From NCBI RefSeq assembly GCF_902497775.2, contig NZ_OZ024668.1, positions 5,130,326 through 5,194,325 of the forward strand: 64,000 nucleotides of DNA, read 5' to 3'. Both the position numbers and the translations under genes were made by a program. This DNA is from Pseudomonas fluorescens. Its GTDB lineage: Bacteria; Pseudomonadota; Gammaproteobacteria; Pseudomonadales; Pseudomonadaceae. The notes under the pieces are model-generated. The model searched no databases, had not been told where the DNA came from, and worked only from the letters and a program-made list of their open reading frames with translations. Shown one piece after another: positions 9,386 through 18,733 of the stretch (the first letter of the stretch is position 1; each line of letters starts with the position of its first letter).

Positions 9386-10582
9386 ATGTCCCTGCCCAGC
9401 CTTCGTCTCAAAGCCAATGCCGACCGCCGCCTGCGCGCCGGCCACCTGTGGGTCTACAGCAACGAAATCGACGTCGCCGCGACCCCGCTGCATGGCTTCA
9501 AGGCCGGTGACCAGGCGATCCTCGAAACTGCCGGCGGCAAGGCCCTGGGCGTCGTCGCAATGAGCCCGAACAACCTCATCTGCGCCCGCCTGCTGTCGCG
9601 TGACGCCAAGCTGGCCCTGGACAAGTCGCTGCTGGTGCACCGCATCAACGTTGCCCTGTCGCTGCGCGAGCGCCTGTTCGACAAGCCGTTCTACCGCCTG
9701 GTGTACGGTGATTCCGACCTGCTGCCGGGCCTGGTGGTCGATCGTTTCGGCGACATCCTGGTGGTCCAGCTCGCCTCGGCGACCATGGAACAGCACAAGG
9801 ATGACGTGGTTGCCGCGCTGGTTCAGGTGCTCAAGCCGACCGGTATCCTGTTCAAGAACGACTCCGCCGCGCGTGACGCCGAAGGCCTGGGCCGTTACGT
9901 CGAAACCGTGTTCGGCCTGGTGCCGGAGTGGGTTGCCCTGGAAGAGAACGGCGTGAAGTTCGAAGCGCCGGTCATGGAAGGCCAGAAGACCGGCTGGTTC
10001 TATGACCACCGCATGAACCGCGCGCGCCTGGCACCGTACGTCAAGGGCAAGCGCGTGCTCGACCTGTTCAGCTACATTGGTGGCTGGGGCGTGCAGGCCG
10101 GTGCCTTTGGCGCCAGCGAAGTGTTCTGCGTCGATGCCTCGGGCTTTGCCCTGGACGGCGTCGAGCGTAACGCCGGGCTCAACGGCATTGCCGAGAAACT
10201 GACCTGCATCGAAGGCGACGTGTTCGAAGCGCTGAAAGAGCTCAAGGCCTCCGAAGAGCGTTTCGACGTGATCGTGGCCGACCCGCCCGCCTTCATCAAG
10301 CGCAAGAAAGACCTGAAAAACGGCGAAGGCGCCTACCGCCGCCTGAACGAACAGGCCATGCGCCTGCTGACCAAGGACGGCATCCTGGTCAGTGCATCCT
10401 GCTCGATGCACCTGCCGGAAGACGATCTGCAGAACATCCTGCTGACCAGCGCCCGCCACCTGGACCGCAACATCCAGCTGCTCGAACGCGGCGGCCAGGG
10501 CCCGGATCACCCGGTGCACCCGGCGATCCCGGAAACCCGCTACATCAAGAGCATCACCTGCCGCCTGCTGCCGAACAGCTAA
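9386..10582 (+). CDS. rlmI: 23S rRNA (cytosine(1962)-C(5))-methyltransferase
   Basis: The protein has 398 residues from the ATG at 9386, 9 nt after CCCGGAG; longer in-frame starts lack a ribosome site. The N-terminal PUA-like domain (SLRLKANADRRLRAGHLWVYSNEID, about residues 1-75) is followed by a Rossmann methyltransferase domain. That domain has VLDLFSYIGGWGVQAGAFGASEVFCVDAS (SAM motif I) and VIVADPPAFIKRKKDL (motif IV), and a catalytic Cys in SASCSMHL. This matches the RlmI/YccW family, which methylates C1962 of 23S rRNA. It is followed by a strong intrinsic terminator at 10593-10625. The -10-like TATACT at 9353-9358 may belong to its promoter. Confidence 0.92.
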   Translation: MSLPSLRLKANADRRLRAGHLWVYSNEIDVAATPLHGFKAGDQAILETAGGKALGVVAMSPNNLICARLLSRDAKLALDKSLLVHRINVALSLRERLFDKPFYRLVYGDSDLLPGLVVDRFGDILVVQLASATMEQHKDDVVAALVQVLKPTGILFKNDSAARDAEGLGRYVETVFGLVPEWVALEENGVKFEAPVMEGQKTGWFYDHRMNRARLAPYVKGKRVLDLFSYIGGWGVQAGAFGASEVFCVDASGFALDGVERNAGLNGIAEKLTCIEGDVFEALKELKASEERFDVIVADPPAFIKRKKDLKNGEGAYRRLNEQAMRLLTKDGILVSASCSMHLPEDDLQNILLTSARHLDRNIQLLERGGQGPDHPVHPAIPETRYIKSITCRLLPNS

Positions 10583-10592
10583 GGCACGATGC

Positions 10593-10625
10593 AAAAAATC
10601 CCGGCCAAGTGCCGGGATTTTTTTT
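10593..10625. terminator. Bidirectional intrinsic terminator between rlmI and the DUF4153 gene
   Basis: ATCCCGGC and GCCGGGAT form a GC-rich stem with loop CAAGT, flanked by six A on the left and a run of eight T on the right. It would terminate rlmI on the plus strand. Read on the minus strand it would also terminate the convergent DUF4153 gene ending at 10638. Confidence 0.88.
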
Positions 10626-10637
10626 GCCTGTAGAACG

Positions 10638-12311
10638 CTAGCGATTAGGCTGCCAGGTCAGGTCGACGCCATCGAGGGTCAGTGTCTTGTAGCGCGGCAT
10701 CACCGGTTTCATCTGCCCATGGCGGATCAGTTGAACCAGTCGCTCGGTGTTATCACGAATACTGTGCAGGCTACCGACCTCGCGCCACTCACCCTCGCCC
10801 TCGCGGGCAAACAGAAAAACGCTGGACGCATAGGTGTGACGCGGGATCATCAACACTTCGTTGCGCCCGTCGCCATCCATGTCCACCGCCCACAGGAAGC
10901 AACCCTTGCCGCCACATTGGCTCTGGGCCATGACCATCGTGGTGAACGCCTCGCTGCCAGGCTGCTCAGGCCCCAACCATTCGAGGTTCGGGGCGTGACT
11001 GTCGTCGGCGTAAAGCGGGTGGGCTTCATCCATGATCCACTGCAGCTTTTTCCGGCCTTCAGCGTCGAACAGCTCGTCAGTCTTGAGCCGCGCTTCCAAC
11101 GCCTTGAACGCCTCACGCCCCGGTTTGCCCAGATGGTGGTACAAGGTTCTGGCATCGAATTCCTGAATCGCGGTACGCCCGCTAAGCAGGCGCTCGACCT
11201 GGTTGTTCGCACTGATCTGCAAAGGGTTCAGCAGCGGCGTATAGAACAGCACCACGAGCACCGCGCTGAGCAGGGCAATCCACGGGTTACTGACCCGCAG
11301 GCTGTGCAGCCAGCCCTGGCGCGAGGCGAACACCGCCCAGAGTGCGGCCAGGCTGTGCACCTGCATCACACCGATCAGCAACAGGGCGAGGATGCGCTCA
11401 GGCGTCAGGCCGTACTGATCCACACGCAACCAGCTTGAATAGGCCGCCAGCGCCACCAGCACCGGCAAGCACAGCAAGCAGGCCTCGACCAGGCGCTTGA
11501 GCACGCCCGGATAGGGATTGGCCTGATGACCATCCTGGAACACGCCGTTGAGCAAAAACAGGTTGGTGGCCACCAGCAGCAACAGGATGGTGGTCGAATA
11601 GCCGGTGTTCCACACCGGCTGCAAGCCGGTAAACGGCAGCATCAGGCTGAACAGTACGGCGATCAGTGCGCTCAGTGGCAGCAACACACGGCACAGGGTC
11701 AGCAGGACACCACGCAACAGGCCGATAACCTTTTCGTTCTCCAGGCCCATGCGCATCCCCAGGGAGAACACCACGGCCAGACCGATGCGCACTACTGGCG
11801 CCGAAGTCAGCACGTCTTCAACCTGGGGGATACCGAGCATCAAGAACAAGCGCCCGCACAACCACAGCAGCAGCCAGAACAACAGGGTGAACAACAGCGC
11901 CAGGAGGACGATGAAGATGTTGTTCCAGGCATGCCGGAACAGGTCTTCATAACGCGGCCGCAGGCCTTCGCGGGTCGGCCAGCTGAGGATGAAGGCGGTG
12001 CCGATGTAGGTGAGGACAACCGCAGCCAGCCACGAGCTCTGCCATACCCAGCCCAGCGTGTCCTGACTGAAGGTCCAGCTACTGATGAAGCCGATAAGCA
12101 GCGTCAGGCCCAGTACCAGCCAGCCCGTACCGCGTTGCAGCACTGCACTGCCGAGCAGTTGCAGGTTGATCCCGGCCACCACCACGGCGGCACACAGGCC
12201 GAACGGCAGCCCGGCGATATCGATTTGGATGTGCCTGGCGAAGAGGAACACCAGGCCCTGAATCAGGCCAATGGCCAGGTAGAACAGTAAAGATCGACTT
12301 ATCGCAGGCAT
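10638..12311 (-). CDS. DUF4153 polytopic membrane protein with periplasmic C-terminal domain
   Basis: The ATG at 12311 (MPAISRSLLFYLAIGLIQ) gives 557 residues; a longer in-frame start would extend into divergent regulatory DNA. About the first 385 residues hold ten or so hydrophobic helices in the DUF4153 pattern (for example YEDLFRHAWNNIFIVLLALLF and RMGLENEKVIGLLRG). The C-terminal 170 residues are soluble. They contain CGGKGCFLWAVDMDGDGRNEVLMI, a DxDxDG calcium-loop-like or FG-GAP-like motif beside a pair of cysteines. No function is established for the family. It stands alone, divergent from ilvD and closed by a shared terminator. Confidence 0.75.
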   Translation of the reverse strand: MPAISRSLLFYLAIGLIQGLVFLFARHIQIDIAGLPFGLCAAVVVAGINLQLLGSAVLQRGTGWLVLGLTLLIGFISSWTFSQDTLGWVWQSSWLAAVVLTYIGTAFILSWPTREGLRPRYEDLFRHAWNNIFIVLLALLFTLLFWLLLWLCGRLFLMLGIPQVEDVLTSAPVVRIGLAVVFSLGMRMGLENEKVIGLLRGVLLTLCRVLLPLSALIAVLFSLMLPFTGLQPVWNTGYSTTILLLLVATNLFLLNGVFQDGHQANPYPGVLKRLVEACLLCLPVLVALAAYSSWLRVDQYGLTPERILALLLIGVMQVHSLAALWAVFASRQGWLHSLRVSNPWIALLSAVLVVLFYTPLLNPLQISANNQVERLLSGRTAIQEFDARTLYHHLGKPGREAFKALEARLKTDELFDAEGRKKLQWIMDEAHPLYADDSHAPNLEWLGPEQPGSEAFTTMVMAQSQCGGKGCFLWAVDMDGDGRNEVLMIPRHTYASSVFLFAREGEGEWREVGSLHSIRDNTERLVQLIRHGQMKPVMPRYKTLTLDGVDLTWQPNR

Positions 12312-12626
12312 TGCAAATCCTTTTGGCCAGTGGGGTGCGAGGCGCGCAAGTCTACCTAAAGCCTGGCAACCGACGCCAAGGCCTTTACCTTGCGGGCTGC
12401 GCCAATGGCCAATTATCACAACGCCATTCCCTCAAGGCCGCAGCGGTGTAGAATCGGGCTATTCATCGCCAGTCATCCCCGGCGGGTTTATGAGCTCTGG
12501 CCGAGCGCACGGCGATCCCGCGGCGATCTCGGCTTCATCCGTACCAGCGGCCACCTGCCTTCGGTGCAAAGGACAAGAGAAGCTCACTCCCCTTTTTGTT
12601 ACCTGATTAGCCGCCAGGAGTGCTTC
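12312..12626. promoter_or_regulatory. 315-nt divergent intergenic region upstream of ilvD
   Basis: The region contains no gene. A TAGAAT box at 12449-12454 is a possible -10 for ilvD, with a weak TTCCCT at 12427-12432 as -35. The transcribed leader would then be about 165 nt. I looked for a leader peptide rich in Ile, Val or Leu codons with an attenuator and did not find one. No riboswitch fold was recognised. Confidence 0.3.
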
Positions 12627-14468
12627 ATGCCTGATTACCGCTCGAAAACGTCCACCCACGGCCGCAATATGGCCGGCGCCCGCGCCCTCTGGCGTGCCAC
12701 CGGGATGAAGGACGAAGACTTCAAGAAACCGATCATCGCCATCGCCAACTCGTTCACCCAGTTCGTCCCGGGCCACGTGCACCTGAAGGACCTGGGCCAG
12801 CTGGTGGCTCGCGAGATCGAACGCGCCGGTGGCGTGGCCAAGGAATTCAACACCATCGCGGTCGACGACGGCATCGCCATGGGCCATGACGGCATGCTCT
12901 ATTCGCTGCCCAGCCGCGAGATCATCGCCGACTCGGTCGAGTACATGGTCAACGCCCACTGCGCCGACGCCATCGTCTGCATCTCCAACTGCGACAAGAT
13001 CACCCCCGGCATGCTGATGGCCGCCCTGCGCCTGAACATCCCGGTGATCTTCGTTTCCGGCGGGCCGATGGAAGCCGGCAAGACCAAACTGGCCAGCCAC
13101 GGCCTGGACCTGGTCGATGCCATGGTCATTGCCGCCGACTCCACCGCCAGCGACGAAAAAGTCGCCGAGTACGAGCGCAGCGCCTGCCCGACTTGCGGTT
13201 CGTGCTCCGGCATGTTCACCGCCAACTCGATGAACTGCCTGACCGAAGCCCTGGGCCTGGCCCTGCCGGGCAACGGTTCGACCCTGGCCACCCACAGCGA
13301 CCGCGAACAGCTGTTCCTGCAGGCTGGCCGCACCATCGTCGAGCTGTGCAAGCGCTACTACGGCGACAACGACCAGAGCGTGCTGCCGCGCAACATCGCC
13401 AACTTCAAGGCGTTCGAGAACGCCATGATGCTCGACATCGCCATGGGTGGTTCGACCAACACCATCCTGCACCTGCTGGCCGCCGCCCAGGAAGCCGAGA
13501 TCGCCTTCGACCTGCGCGACATCGATCGCCTGTCGCGCAAAGTGCCGCAGCTGTGCAAAGTGGCGCCGAACATCCAGAAGTACCACATGGAAGACGTGCA
13601 CCGCGCCGGCGGCATCTTCAGCATCCTCGGTTCGCTGGCCCGTGGCGGCCTGCTGCACACCGACCTGCCGACCGTGCACAGCCCGAGCATGGAAGAAGCC
13701 ATCGCCAAGTGGGACATCACCCAGACCAACGACGAAGCGGTTCACCACTTCTTCAAGGCGGGCCCGGCCGGTATTCCGACCCAGACCGCGTTCAGCCAGT
13801 CGACCCGTTGGCCGAGCCTGGATGACGACCGTGAAAACGGCTGCATCCGCAGCGTCGAGCACGCCTACTCGCAAGAAGGCGGCCTGGCCGTGCTGTACGG
13901 CAACATCGCCCTGGACGGCTGCGTGGTGAAAACCGCCGGCGTCGATGAGTCGATCCACGTGTTTGAAGGCAACGCCAAGATCTTCGAGAGCCAGGACAGC
14001 GCCGTACGCGGCATCCTTGCCGACGAAGTGAAGGCCGGTGACATCGTCATCATCCGCTACGAAGGCCCGAAAGGCGGCCCGGGCATGCAAGAGATGCTCT
14101 ACCCGACCTCGTACCTGAAATCCAAGGGCCTGGGCAAAGCCTGCGCACTGCTCACCGACGGCCGCTTCTCTGGCGGTACCTCGGGCCTGTCGATCGGCCA
14201 CGCTTCGCCTGAAGCCGCAGCCGGCGGCGCTATCGGCCTGGTACAGGACGGCGACAAAGTGCTGATCGACATCCCCAACCGCTCGATCAACCTGCTGGTC
14301 AGCGATGAAGAGCTGGCGGCGCGCCGTGTCGAGCAGGACAAGAAAGGCTGGAAACCGGTCGAAGCGCGTCCACGCAAAGTGACCACTGCGCTGAAAGCCT
14401 ATGCCCTGCTGGCGACCAGTGCCGACAAGGGCGCGGTCCGTAACAAGGCGCTGCTGGACGGGCTGTAA
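12627..14468 (+). CDS. ilvD: Dihydroxy-acid dehydratase (branched-chain amino acid synthesis)
   Basis: The enzyme has 613 residues from the ATG at 12627, with CCAGGAG 7 nt upstream; the frame stays open further upstream but without a start signal. Family motifs are [18 protein letters not shown] and [26 protein letters not shown], which carry the Cys ligands of the Fe-S cluster. [30 protein letters not shown] lies near the N-terminus and [20 protein letters not shown] near the C-terminus. It dehydrates 2,3-dihydroxy-isovalerate and -methylvalerate to the keto-acid precursors of Val, Leu and Ile. The gene is monocistronic here and is followed by a REP palindrome. Length matches the E. coli enzyme closely. 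Confidence 0.97.
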   Translation: MPDYRSKTSTHGRNMAGARALWRATGMKDEDFKKPIIAIANSFTQFVPGHVHLKDLGQLVAREIERAGGVAKEFNTIAVDDGIAMGHDGMLYSLPSREIIADSVEYMVNAHCADAIVCISNCDKITPGMLMAALRLNIPVIFVSGGPMEAGKTKLASHGLDLVDAMVIAADSTASDEKVAEYERSACPTCGSCSGMFTANSMNCLTEALGLALPGNGSTLATHSDREQLFLQAGRTIVELCKRYYGDNDQSVLPRNIANFKAFENAMMLDIAMGGSTNTILHLLAAAQEAEIAFDLRDIDRLSRKVPQLCKVAPNIQKYHMEDVHRAGGIFSILGSLARGGLLHTDLPTVHSPSMEEAIAKWDITQTNDEAVHHFFKAGPAGIPTQTAFSQSTRWPSLDDDRENGCIRSVEHAYSQEGGLAVLYGNIALDGCVVKTAGVDESIHVFEGNAKIFESQDSAVRGILADEVKAGDIVIIRYEGPKGGPGMQEMLYPTSYLKSKGLGKACALLTDGRFSGGTSGLSIGHASPEAAAGGAIGLVQDGDKVLIDIPNRSINLLVSDEELAARRVEQDKKGWKPVEARPRKVTTALKAYALLATSADKGAVRNKALLDGL

Positions 14469-14478
14469 GCACAAAGCA

Positions 14479-14528
14479 TCGCGGGTCAAGCCCGCTCCTA
14501 CGGGTGTAGGAGCGGGCTTGACCCGCGA
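14479..14528. repeat. REP palindrome (CGGGTCAAG type)
   Basis: Two perfect 22-bp inverted arms containing GCGGGTCAAGCCCGCTCC surround a 6-nt loop. It lies between the convergent ilvD and receptor genes and could form a cruciform or RNA hairpin that ends both transcripts. It belongs to the P. putida REP set repeated throughout this window. Confidence 0.9.
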
Positions 14529-14538
14529 CAGCCTCACC

Positions 14539-16944
14539 TCAGTACTTGGCCCGCACAGTAAAGGTCAGGTTGCGCGGCTCGCCGTAGAAGTTCGACCCCC
14601 ACGAACTGTCCACCCGCTCATAGTAAGTACGATCAAACAGGTTGTTGGCCGTCAGCGTCGCCGACAGGTTCTGATTGAACGCGTAGCCCACCTGAGCCGT
14701 GGCAATGCTGTAGCCACCCTGGACGAAGTCCACGTCACGCTTGTAGTAGGTGGCGCTCACCGCCCGCACCCCGCCACCGACGCTGAAGTCCTTCAGCAGG
14801 CCATCGGCAAACTCATAGCGCGTCCACAGGTTGAAGTTGTGCTTGGGGGTAATGGTGGTGCCCTGGTTGGTGTCTTCGCCGCTGAGCGACTTGAGCATGG
14901 TGAAGGCGTAGCCGGTGCTGATGCTCCAGTTGTCGGTGAGGTTGCCACTTAGCTCGGTTTCCCAACCCTGGCTGCGAATCTTGCCCTGGGGTTCGTAATA
15001 CTGGTTGTTGGCCACCAGCTCGGCGCGGTTTTCGTCGTAGATGCGAAACAGCGCCACGCTGCCATTCAACCGCCCATCGAAGAACTCGCGCTTGAGGCCG
15101 ATCTCATACTGTTTGCCCTTGCGTGGGGCGATGGTTTGCCCAGCGGCGTTAACGTCAGTCTGCGGTTTGAACACGCTGGTGTAGCTGGCATAGGCCGACA
15201 GCTCCGGCGTCAGCTTGGCCACCAGCGCCCCATAGGGAATGACCTTGCGGTTGATGCTGCTTTCGGTGCTGTTGAAGTTGTTGAAGAAGGCGTTGGCGTT
15301 ATGCGCCTCGCTTTCGAACCAGGTCACCCGGCTGCCGAGGATCACGTCCAGCCAATCGGTGGCGCTGATCTTGGTACGGGCGTAGAGGCCGTACTGGTGC
15401 GATTTCGACCAGTTGCCGTTGTCCATTTCATACTTCTGCTTGGGGATATTGATGCTGCCCGGGTCGAACACATTGGTGTCGAAGTATTCACCGCCACCGT
15501 AGGTGAAATCCTTGTCCAGGTGCTGGTACTCGGCGCCCACGGTCAGCTCGTGAGTACGGCCGAAGGCTTGCACCGGCAAGGTCACGAAGCTGTCCAGACC
15601 CAGGGTCTTGATGTGGGTGTAGTAGGAGTAAGCCACCGCCGAGCTGGCGCCTGTGGCCGGGTCGACCGCGCCATCGCTCCAGGTGAAGTTGCGGGTCGGG
15701 GTTTCAGCGTCGCGGTAGGTCAGCGAGGTCTTGAACTGGCCGCCATTCTCCAGGGCATGATCGACTTCGAAGAAGCTTTCCCAAACGTGCTCGTCGAGCT
15801 CGTTCCACTTGGCGTCGACAAAGGTCGAGCGCTTGACGTCGAGCAGCTTGCCGTTGGCATAAGCCGGCAGGCCGAACGCCGGGGTGGAGTGGTTTTTCTG
15901 GTAGGCGCCGCCCAGCGACAGCGTAGTGTCCGGGGTCACATCGTACTCAAGCCGGCCGTAGACCATCGGCCGCTTGTTCTGGGCGTAATCGACGAAGGAC
16001 TTGTTGTCCTCATAGGCAGTAACGAAGCGCCCGCGCAGGCTGCCGTCGCTGTTGAGCGGGCCGGTGATGTCCACGGTCGAGTGGTAGCGGTCATAAGAGC
16101 CTGCCGACAGTTCACCGCTCAGGGCGAACTGGCCAAGGGCGCGCTTGCGTACCAGGTTGATGGTGCCGCCAGGCTCGCCGGCGCCCTGATACAGGCCGGA
16201 GGGCCCGCGCAATACTTCGACGCGGTCGAACATCGCCAGGTCGAAACTGGTCATCAGGTCGCCCTGGCCAGTCATTTGCGAAACGCCGTCGACCTGCACC
16301 TGATCGACCAGGAAGCCGCGCATGTAGACGTCGTTGAGGCTGGAGCCGGAGTTGTAGCTCTTGATGGTCGCCCCGGTCACCTGGCGCATGGCGTCCTGCA
16401 GGCTGTTCATGTTCTGGTCGTCCATGCGCTGGCGGGTGACGACCGACACCGACTGCGGAATATCCTTGAGCTTCTGTTCGCCCTTGCCGATGGTCAGCGC
16501 ACCGGTGGTGTAGGAGCGGCTGCCTTCGGTGGTGGCGCCCAGCACCTTGCCGCCGACCATGGTCGCGCTCAACTGCAACGCCGATTCGTCACTCTGGCGT
16601 TTTTCCAGGGTCACGCTGTCGCGGTCGATGTAGCTGGCGCTCAGGCCAGTGCCGGCGAGCAACCGGGCCAGGGCCTGATCCTGTGGATAACTGCCACTTA
16701 GGCCCGGGGAGCTCAAGCCTTGAGTGACCTCGGCGCCAACCAGCACCTGCACCCGGGTGACCGCACTGAAGGCCGCCAGCGCCGCATCCAGCGATTGCGC
16801 CGGAATCTCGAAGCGATAGACCTGCGCTTGCGCGGCGGGCGCAGCCAGGGTCGGCATTGCCAGTGTGCCGCAGCCCAGGGCAATGACCAGGCTCAGCAGG
16901 GTCGGCACGCCGGGCAGGCGCCGGGTGGCGGTGGTGTGTTCCAT
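14539..16944 (-). CDS. TonB-dependent siderophore receptor with N-terminal STN signalling domain
   Basis: The receptor has 801 residues. A signal peptide ends near residues 34-40. An STN domain follows (about 43-115: FEIPAQSLDAALAAFSAVTRVQVLV), then a TonB-box-like ALQLSATMV. The plug domain has DIPQSVSVVTRQRMDDQNMNSLQDAMRQVTG, YMRGFLVDQVQVDGV and RVEVLRGPSGLYQGAGEPGGTINLVRKR. The beta-barrel ends in the aromatic pattern LTFTVRAKY. It takes up a ferric siderophore or haem-like chelate across the outer membrane and, through the STN domain, reports ligand to the anti-sigma protein encoded upstream. GGGGAG precedes the ATG. The ligand cannot be told from sequence; receptors of this FpvA/FoxA/FiuA class include many xenosiderophore transporters. 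The gene lies 130 nt after the anti-sigma gene, so a sigma-dependent promoter in that gap is likely. Confidence 0.92.
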   Translation of the reverse strand: MEHTTATRRLPGVPTLLSLVIALGCGTLAMPTLAAPAAQAQVYRFEIPAQSLDAALAAFSAVTRVQVLVGAEVTQGLSSPGLSGSYPQDQALARLLAGTGLSASYIDRDSVTLEKRQSDESALQLSATMVGGKVLGATTEGSRSYTTGALTIGKGEQKLKDIPQSVSVVTRQRMDDQNMNSLQDAMRQVTGATIKSYNSGSSLNDVYMRGFLVDQVQVDGVSQMTGQGDLMTSFDLAMFDRVEVLRGPSGLYQGAGEPGGTINLVRKRALGQFALSGELSAGSYDRYHSTVDITGPLNSDGSLRGRFVTAYEDNKSFVDYAQNKRPMVYGRLEYDVTPDTTLSLGGAYQKNHSTPAFGLPAYANGKLLDVKRSTFVDAKWNELDEHVWESFFEVDHALENGGQFKTSLTYRDAETPTRNFTWSDGAVDPATGASSAVAYSYYTHIKTLGLDSFVTLPVQAFGRTHELTVGAEYQHLDKDFTYGGGEYFDTNVFDPGSINIPKQKYEMDNGNWSKSHQYGLYARTKISATDWLDVILGSRVTWFESEAHNANAFFNNFNSTESSINRKVIPYGALVAKLTPELSAYASYTSVFKPQTDVNAAGQTIAPRKGKQYEIGLKREFFDGRLNGSVALFRIYDENRAELVANNQYYEPQGKIRSQGWETELSGNLTDNWSISTGYAFTMLKSLSGEDTNQGTTITPKHNFNLWTRYEFADGLLKDFSVGGGVRAVSATYYKRDVDFVQGGYSIATAQVGYAFNQNLSATLTANNLFDRTYYERVDSSWGSNFYGEPRNLTFTVRAKY

Positions 16945-17074
16945 CAGTGATGCTCCCCAGAATCGTCTAAGTCGTTGAGTGGCGCCGCACTGCCTGAGAG
17001 TGCTTATTATTTGCGCCTACGAGATCAAGGACGTTAGCTGTTGGGGAAACCCTGAAACTTTCGTAAGAAATTTT

Positions 17075-18052
17075 TCAGCCTTCGCGCAACACGCGCAGAT
17101 ACGGGGTGTAGTGCTCGGAGCGCAGGCCCAGGGTGTGGGTCAAGGCCTTGAGCACGGCATCGGGCTTGTCGATCTCGAACACCCCCGAGACCTTGCGCTG
17201 GCGCAGGCTCTCGCCCAGTACCAGGGTCTGGCCCGGCCAGTAGCGGTTGAGGGCATCGACCACCTCCACCAGCGGCTGCTCGCGGAATACCAACTGGCGT
17301 TGGCGCCAGGCGAATTCGGCGGCCACATCGAAGCCGTGCTCGGCACTCAGTTGAGCGCCGCGGTACTCGACTCCACGACCGGGTTCGAGCAGCACTGAGC
17401 GGGTGTTGCCGGCACTGACCTGGACCTTGCCCTGAGCCACCCGTACCCGGGTCTGGTCACCTTCGCGGACTACGCTGAAACGCGTACCCACGACCTTGAC
17501 CCAGCCATCGCCGGAGCGAATCACGAACGGCCGCGCCGGGTCATGGCTGACATCGAACCAGGCCTCGCCACGCAACAGCCGCACCCGCCGCTCGCCACCA
17601 GCCAGTTCGACCTGTACGGCCGTGTCAGTGTTGAGTTGAAGTTGCGAACCCTCCGCCAGGACGATGCTGCGCGACTCGCCGGTGCCGGTGGCATAGTCGG
17701 CGCGCCAGCGGTCCGGCCAGGGGCTGTAGGCCAGCAATCCGACCATCAACAGCACAACGGCAGCACTGGCCCAGACCTGCAGCCGCGGCCGCCGCCAGCG
17801 CGCACGCTGGCCCTTGCGGATCTGCCGCGCCGGCTCACGCAAGGCACCCAGCAGGCCAAGCACTTCGGCCCAGGCCTGAGCCTGTGCCGGGCCCTGGGCC
17901 AGCCAGGCGCTGAAAGCCTCGCGCTCATTGACCGTGAGGTCTTCGGCCTGCAGGCGGTAGTACCAGCCACTGGCTTCGGCGAACAGGTCGTCGGCATCCG
18001 TGGCGTGAGGGTCGGTCATCGGGGTATCCGTCGCTGCATGTGGCCGGTTCAT
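17075..18052 (-). CDS. FecR-family anti-sigma factor
   Basis: The 325-residue protein has an N-terminal cytosolic DUF4880-like segment (ASGWYYRLQAEDLTVNEREAFSAWLAQ). One transmembrane helix follows (about residues 91-110: LQVWASAAVVLLMVGLLAYS), then a periplasmic FecR domain (GTGESRSIVLAEGSQLQLNTDTAVQVEL, GEAWFDVSHD, RPFVIRSGDGWVKVVGTRFSVV). The start codon overlaps the sigma-factor stop (ATGA at 18049-18052), indicating translational coupling and near-equal production. It holds the ECF sigma factor until the receptor STN domain signals ligand. An internal ATG at 18019 is possible but lacks the coupling. Confidence 0.92.
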   Translation of the reverse strand: MNRPHAATDTPMTDPHATDADDLFAEASGWYYRLQAEDLTVNEREAFSAWLAQGPAQAQAWAEVLGLLGALREPARQIRKGQRARWRRPRLQVWASAAVVLLMVGLLAYSPWPDRWRADYATGTGESRSIVLAEGSQLQLNTDTAVQVELAGGERRVRLLRGEAWFDVSHDPARPFVIRSGDGWVKVVGTRFSVVREGDQTRVRVAQGKVQVSAGNTRSVLLEPGRGVEYRGAQLSAEHGFDVAAEFAWRQRQLVFREQPLVEVVDALNRYWPGQTLVLGESLRQRKVSGVFEIDKPDAVLKALTHTLGLRSEHYTPYLRVLREG

Positions 18053-18582
18053 GGACGCGGTCCCGGCGTGCCACTGAGCAACCGCGCCTTGATAAAGGCC
18101 CGGCAGTCGATCAGCGCACGGCGCAATTGGTATTCGACACTACGCGGGGAAATCTGCAGCCGTTCGCCTATTTCCCGGTAGGAACATTCGTCGACATGAT
18201 AAAGCAGGAAGATGTGCCGGGTCGCCTCGGGCAGGGCTTGGATGGCCTCGTGCATCAGCGCTTGCTCCTGCAGCGCAGACAATTGCTCGTCGGCCCCGGG
18301 CGTTTCGCACGCCAGTTCCTCGCTGGGCTCGCCGCCGTCCAGGCGCTCGCGGCGAATCGATTGGCGCTGGTGGTCACGTACCAGGTTGCTGGCGATGGTG
18401 AAGAGGAAGGCCGGCAGGTTGTCGATCTTCTTGTCGGCAGGCAGCCGCGCCAGGCGCAGGAAAGACTCCTGGGTCAGGTCGGCTGCCACCTGCGAATTGC
18501 CGGTGCGGCGTGCAACAAAGGCTTCCAGCGCTTTCTTGTGCTCGGCGAACAAGCGGGCAATCTGCGTATTCCACGAAGACAC
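18049..18582 (-). CDS. ECF sigma factor, FecI type
   Basis: The protein has 177 residues. Region 2 contains RRTGNSQVAADLTQESFLRLARLPADKKIDNLPAFLFTIASNLVRDHQRQ. Region 4 contains ALPEATRHIFLLYHVDECSYREIGERLQISPRSVEYQLRRALIDCRAF, with a clear HTH. It directs RNA polymerase to the receptor promoter once released by the anti-sigma factor. It is first in the order sigma, anti-sigma, receptor, as in FecI/FecR/FecA. Iron control through Fur would be expected; an imperfect AT-rich dyad lies upstream at 18634-18660. Confidence 0.92.
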   Translation of the reverse strand: MSSWNTQIARLFAEHKKALEAFVARRTGNSQVAADLTQESFLRLARLPADKKIDNLPAFLFTIASNLVRDHQRQSIRRERLDGGEPSEELACETPGADEQLSALQEQALMHEAIQALPEATRHIFLLYHVDECSYREIGERLQISPRSVEYQLRRALIDCRAFIKARLLSGTPGPRP

Positions 18583-18633
18583 GGTACTTCCTGGCGGTGG
18601 ACCTCAAGGTGGAGCGCACGCTAGCAGAAGATG

Positions 18634-18660
18634 AGATGAATTCGCAATTGATATCTATTT
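18634..18660 (-). promoter_or_regulatory. Possible Fur box / promoter of the ECF sigma gene
   Basis: Read on the minus strand, the stretch contains GATATCAATTGCGAATTCATC. It is AT-rich and loosely follows the GATAATGATAATCATTATC Fur consensus, with several mismatches. It sits 50-80 nt before the sigma-factor start, where Fur control is expected. The match is weak and the call rests mostly on location. Confidence 0.25.
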
Positions 18661-18680
18661 CTGAAGCGGTGGGAATTTCA

Positions 18681-18727
18681 TCGCGGGTCAAGCCCGCTCC
18701 CACTGTAGGAGCGGGCTTGACCCGCGA
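18681..18727. repeat. REP palindrome (CGGGTCAAG type)
   Basis: Inverted 20-bp arms with core CGGGTCAAGCCCGCTCC have a 7-nt loop. The element sits between the 3' end of the phosphatase gene and the sigma-factor promoter on the same strand. It is nearly identical to the copy at 14479-14528, on the other side of the same signalling cluster. Confidence 0.88.
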
Positions 18728-18733
18728 AAGCGC

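Noticed and set aside
12312..12626. Possible attenuator or riboswitch before ilvD
   Set aside because: No leader peptide rich in branched-chain codons, no terminator/antiterminator pair and no known aptamer pattern were found.
12459..14537. A 692-codon open frame opposite ilvD
   Set aside because: Antisense to a gene with complete catalytic motifs; composition bias explains its openness.
16945..17074. A specific ECF -35/-10 pair before the receptor gene
   Set aside because: A promoter is expected here, but no GGAAA-type -35 with a convincing CGT-type -10 at the right spacing could be picked out by eye.
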